Source: JBOFMT01 sp051658525 (GTDB lineage: Bacteria; Bacillota_I; Bacilli_A; Erysipelotrichales; Erysipelotrichaceae). Taken from it: a stretch of DNA of 24,849 bases. The notes under the pieces were generated by a model, which was given only the letters and a program-made list of their open reading frames with translations, was not told the DNA's origin and ran no database searches. Location of the stretch: assembly GCA_051658525.1 (NCBI GenBank), contig JBOFMT010000001.1, positions 1 through 24,849 of the forward strand, in the 5' to 3' direction. Both the position numbers and the translations under genes were made by a program. Shown here one piece after another: positions 21,994 through 24,849 of the stretch (position 1 is its first letter; the number at the start of each line of letters is the position of its first letter).

Positions 21994-23847
21994 TTATTTT
22001 TTTGCTAAGATTTGTTCGCGTAACGCTTGGTAAGCGCCACCCATATCATAATCAATTTGACTTTCACGATAATCAAACCCAAACGCTCCACTGCTAACGG
22101 TTAGAATTGGTGGCATTTGAATACGTTTGAACACACTGATTTTAATTTGGCGTAACACCCATTCCAAATCGCTAATAAAGGCACTAGGATCATCAAGTCC
22201 ATAGTAACGAATCCAGCGACCAAGACTTGTTTCATAAATACTATCATCCAAATAGCTCTCCATTAAGCTTACGAGTTGAAAGTTTGGATAGTCAAGAAAG
22301 CGTTCAATGAGCGCATCATGGTAAAACCACTTCATTGGATCACTTTGGTTGTCTTTTAGTTCCGCACTCGGTGGCATTTCCCAAGTGACTTCATCTTCAC
22401 TTACCACCGGTAGTAACCGTGTTGGTATGACTTCTTTGCCATAGATGGCATTGATTTGATGTGACAAATCAAAGAGTTGTACTTTGGTAAGGTCAGCTAA
22501 TACCGATAATGCCCCAATACTATCACCATACAAGGTACAATAGCCAAGCGCAACTTCAATTTTATTCCCGTTATTAACAACAACACCACCTTCAATCGCA
22601 GCAAAACTCGACAATAGATGCCCACGTGTTCTTGCTTGCACATTTTCCATCACGAATGGTGTTATTTTTTCAGCTTCATAACCATAGGTTTCATGTAAGG
22701 TTTGATAAGCTGAAGCAACAAGTGGTTCAATAAACCCATTTCGTAGTGAAATATTTAACGCATTTGCTAAGATGGTTGCATTGTCTTTGGTTTTCATCGA
22801 GTTATAACTTGTTGCCATATTGTAGCCACGAAGTCGCTCTGGCCCTAGTGCCATTACAAGTAGGGCTGCCGATACACTAGAATCCAGTCCTCCGCTTAAC
22901 CCAATGTTCCAAGTAACCTTACCACCAAACATTTGTTCATCAAATTGTTTAATTCCATACACCAAAGCACGCAAGAGTTTATCTTCCACTAAATGCGGTG
23001 GTGCAAACCCATCCACGATTTTAAGTTCTGGTTGAAAGTGATCGTTACATCCACTGATCAAAGTTCCATCTTGATCATAGTAACCGGAGTTTCCATCAAA
23101 CGTTAACACGTTTTTTCCATTGTTTTGAACCCCAACATTATTTACATAAATAAAATGTGCTTGGTTGGTATGAGCAAAATGTTTTTTAATTTGTTGGCTA
23201 CGTACACTTTCTTTCCCAATCGTATAAGGAGAACAACTTAAGTTAATGATATAGTCACAATCACTTTGGTAGTGACGGGTTAAATTGAGCGCATAATCAT
23301 CACTAAATAAATCTTCACATACCTCAAGTCCAATGCGTTTGCCTTTAAACTCAAATGCACGACCCATATCTGCTAACAAATCAGCATCATGCAATGCCAA
23401 TTCGCTAATGCTCATAAAATATCGAGAGTCATCAAAAAAGCGATAGTCCGGATATAAGTGTTTGACATAGACCCCAGCAAAGCGGTCGCTATCACTTCTT
23501 GTTACCCAAGCATTATCATACGCAAAGAACGCACAATTCGTACGTAGTGGACGACCATCACGCCCTCGCTCTACACAAGCAATGGCATCTAGGTTGATAT
23601 TACCCCAAATAATTCCAATACCATCACTCAACGCTTTGATTTTATCGTTATAGCTTACTACTTCTTGAAGAAAGGCTTCATTGTAGTACAAATCAGATAA
23701 TAAATATCCAGAAATACAAAGCTCTGAAAACACGATTAGATCGACTTTCTGTGCTTTTGCTTGTGCAATGAAATCCGCCATCATTGCGAAGTTTTTTGCT
23801 GGTTTCCCAGGTACAACTTCAATTTGTCCCAACGCTATTTTCAACAT
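21994..23847 (-). CDS. nadE: Glutamine-dependent NAD+ synthetase NadE
   Basis: NadE makes NAD from nicotinate adenine dinucleotide, the last step of NAD synthesis, using glutamine through its own amidase. The 617-residue two-domain form has an N-terminal nitrilase-like glutaminase with the Glu42-Lys129-Cys177 triad (VFSELCISGY, YVKHLYPDYRFFDD, GLEVCEDLFS) and a C-terminal ATP-pyrophosphatase with SGGLDSS (318-324) and LYGDSIGALSVLADLTKVQLFDL. The ATG at 23845-23847 follows AGAGGTGA. It is a single gene, divergent from the yjiH-like gene, with a shared dyad between the two promoters, and no terminator is seen before the queT promoter. With pncA and pncB it forms the NAD salvage set. Confidence 0.96.
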   Translation of the reverse strand: MLKIALGQIEVVPGKPAKNFAMMADFIAQAKAQKVDLIVFSELCISGYLLSDLYYNEAFLQEVVSYNDKIKALSDGIGIIWGNINLDAIACVERGRDGRPLRTNCAFFAYDNAWVTRSDSDRFAGVYVKHLYPDYRFFDDSRYFMSISELALHDADLLADMGRAFEFKGKRIGLEVCEDLFSDDYALNLTRHYQSDCDYIINLSCSPYTIGKESVRSQQIKKHFAHTNQAHFIYVNNVGVQNNGKNVLTFDGNSGYYDQDGTLISGCNDHFQPELKIVDGFAPPHLVEDKLLRALVYGIKQFDEQMFGGKVTWNIGLSGGLDSSVSAALLVMALGPERLRGYNMATSYNSMKTKDNATILANALNISLRNGFIEPLVASAYQTLHETYGYEAEKITPFVMENVQARTRGHLLSSFAAIEGGVVVNNGNKIEVALGYCTLYGDSIGALSVLADLTKVQLFDLSHQINAIYGKEVIPTRLLPVVSEDEVTWEMPPSAELKDNQSDPMKWFYHDALIERFLDYPNFQLVSLMESYLDDSIYETSLGRWIRYYGLDDPSAFISDLEWVLRQIKISVFKRIQMPPILTVSSGAFGFDYRESQIDYDMGGAYQALREQILAKK

Positions 23848-23868
23848 ATCTACTCACCTCTTGCCCAT

Positions 23869-23896
23869 ATTTTACAATATTTAAAGGTTTAAGCAA
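23869..23896 (-). promoter_or_regulatory. Likely promoter of nadE
   Basis: TTGCTT (-35) and TAAAAT (-10) on the minus strand with 16-base spacing lie 22 bases before the nadE ATG. The -35 is part of the left arm of the dyad at 23891-23920. Confidence 0.5.
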
Positions 23897-23920
23897 ATAT
23901 ATATTTATTTATCTTTGCTT
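23891..23920. promoter_or_regulatory. Dyad (possible operator) between nadE and yjiH
   Basis: AAGCAAA and TTTGCTT form a perfect 7-base inverted repeat with a 16-base AT-rich centre. One arm covers the nadE -35 and the other lies just upstream of the yjiH -10. Confidence 0.35.
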
Positions 23921-23926
23921 TTCCTA

Positions 23927-23932
23927 TATAAT
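23927..23932 (+). promoter_or_regulatory. -10 box of the yjiH-like gene
   Basis: TATAAT on the plus strand lies 37 bases before the ATG. No good -35 is visible. Confidence 0.4.
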
Positions 23933-23969
23933 AAGTAAGCTAAAAACATCCATAAAAGAGAGGTATTTG

Positions 23970-24849
23970 CATGAAACAACATAATCCAGAACAACAACGA
24001 ACGCGTAGTTTGTTGAATTTTATTTTCCCAAGTTTACTCGGTATTGCCCTATTTATGTTCCCTATCGTAATCAACGAACCATGGAACATTCTAGGTGTTA
24101 CCATCGAACCGGGTATCACAATCCTAGTAGCAATTGCTGCCAACGTAATGCGTCAAAGTTTGATCACCATCATTCCTACCCTCATTTTAGGATTGATTGT
24201 CCTATCAGCACTTGGTGCTCTTATTGTTAGTGTAGCAAAACCAAAACGTCTCTTAGAACATCACATGGTAAGAAAACTTTTTCTAGTCTCACCACTATGG
24301 CTTGTCATTCGACTCCTAGCTGCACTCTTTGCCATTATGGTTTACACCCAACAAGGATTCGAATTTATTTACAGTATGGATACGGGTGGACTGGTCTTCT
24401 ATGACTTGTTGGAAATCTTATTTACGATTTTCTTCTTTGCTGGACTCTTCCTTCCTTTACTTTTAAACTTTGGTTTGTTAGAACTTGTAGGAGCACTCCT
24501 TATTCGTGTAATGCGCCCTGTCTTTAATTTACCAGGACGCTCAGCAATCGACTGTATTACTTCATGGCTTGGTGATGGTACCATTGGTGTTCTTTTAACA
24601 AGCAAGCAATATGAAACCGGGTTTTATACCAAACGCGAAGCCGCGGTCATTGGTACCACCTTCTCCCTTGTTAGTATTACCTTCTCCCTTGTTGTCATTC
24701 AAACAGTTAACTTAGAACATATGTTCTTACCATTCTATTTCACCGTAAGTTTTGCTAGTTTGATTGCAGCTCTCATTGTTCCTAAATTGTATCCATTACG
24801 TAGTAAAAGCGATCGTTGTATTGACGGTAGCAAACCGAAAAATGAAGAT
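23970..24849 (+). CDS. YjiH family membrane protein, N-terminal part (cut by window edge)
   Basis: The open frame starts at ATG 23970 with GAGAGGT upstream and runs off the window after about 293 codons. It begins MKQHNPEQQRTRSLLNFIF and contains about seven hydrophobic segments. The block GRSAIDCITSWLGDGTIGVL, followed by TSKQYETGFYTKREAAVIGT, marks the YjiH family with a nucleoside-recognition (Gate) domain. The transported substrate is unknown. Segments 1-4 cover the first ~130 residues and the Gate region starts near 150. Family members are about 440 residues, so roughly a third is missing. It is divergent from nadE and may share its regulation through the dyad. Confidence 0.85.

Noticed and set aside
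1..24849. CRISPR arrays, tRNA genes, insertion sequences or defence islands
   Set aside because: I saw no regularly spaced repeats, no cloverleaf candidates, no transposase or integrase motifs; the window reads as ordinary metabolic chromosome.

Overview
The window is compact, low-GC chromosomal DNA from a Gram-positive bacterium of the Bacillota. Gene content and protein style suggest an Erysipelotrichia-like lineage, but this is an inference from reading and not a database match. Strong AGGAGG-type ribosome sites, U-tract terminators, extended -10 promoters (TGnTATAAT), the LacX-type epimerase, QueT, QueH and the AgrC-like kinase all fit. Most genes lie on the minus strand. No gene-free stretch exceeds about 130 bases, and I see no tRNA, rRNA, IS element, prophage or CRISPR array. 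TGA is an ordinary stop codon here (the aminotransferase, the Lrp regulator and queH all end with it).

Layout. 1-80 is the N-terminus of thioredoxin (minus). 142-1873 holds two tandem Cof-type HAD phosphatases; the downstream copy has an in-frame TGA exactly where the Gly of its ASGR motif should be. 1927-4721 is an amino-sugar catabolic cluster, nagA - sugar epimerase - nagB. 4809-6920 is a YgiQ-type radical SAM protein with a long basic tail. 6988-7416 is a thioredoxin-fold lipoprotein. 7528-8106 is an unrecognised protein on the plus strand. 8134-10159 is an operon of a membrane-anchored extracellular protein, a DUF1653 protein and an NdpA-like nucleoid protein.

10238-12306 is pncA-pncB (nicotinamide to nicotinate to NaMN), divergent from an orphan AgrC/GHKL-type sensor kinase (12386-13651). 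13694-15950 is an Lrp/AsnC regulator - class I aminotransferase - HAD phosphatase operon with ATGA overlaps. 16011-18317 is a large membrane PAS-PAS-GGDEF protein. 18447-21256 is tgt-queA-queH, and 21356-21889 is queT behind a preQ1-I riboswitch. 21994-23847 is glutamine-dependent nadE, divergent from a truncated YjiH-family membrane protein (23970 to the window end).

How the genes work together. Two salvage pathways dominate. NAD salvage is covered by pncA, pncB and nadE. Queuosine is made from imported precursor: QueT for uptake, Tgt to insert preQ1 into tRNA, QueA to make epoxyqueuosine, and QueH to reduce it to queuosine. No preQ1 synthesis genes are visible, which fits preQ1 uptake. nagA and nagB feed N-acetylglucosamine-6-phosphate into glycolysis. 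I did not find a clearly new multi-gene system. The best leads are the nonsense codon in the HAD gene, the apparently leaderless tgt operon promoter, two dyads in the divergent promoters next to NAD genes, stop codons built into terminators, and the uncharacterised anchored protein / DUF1653 / NdpA operon.
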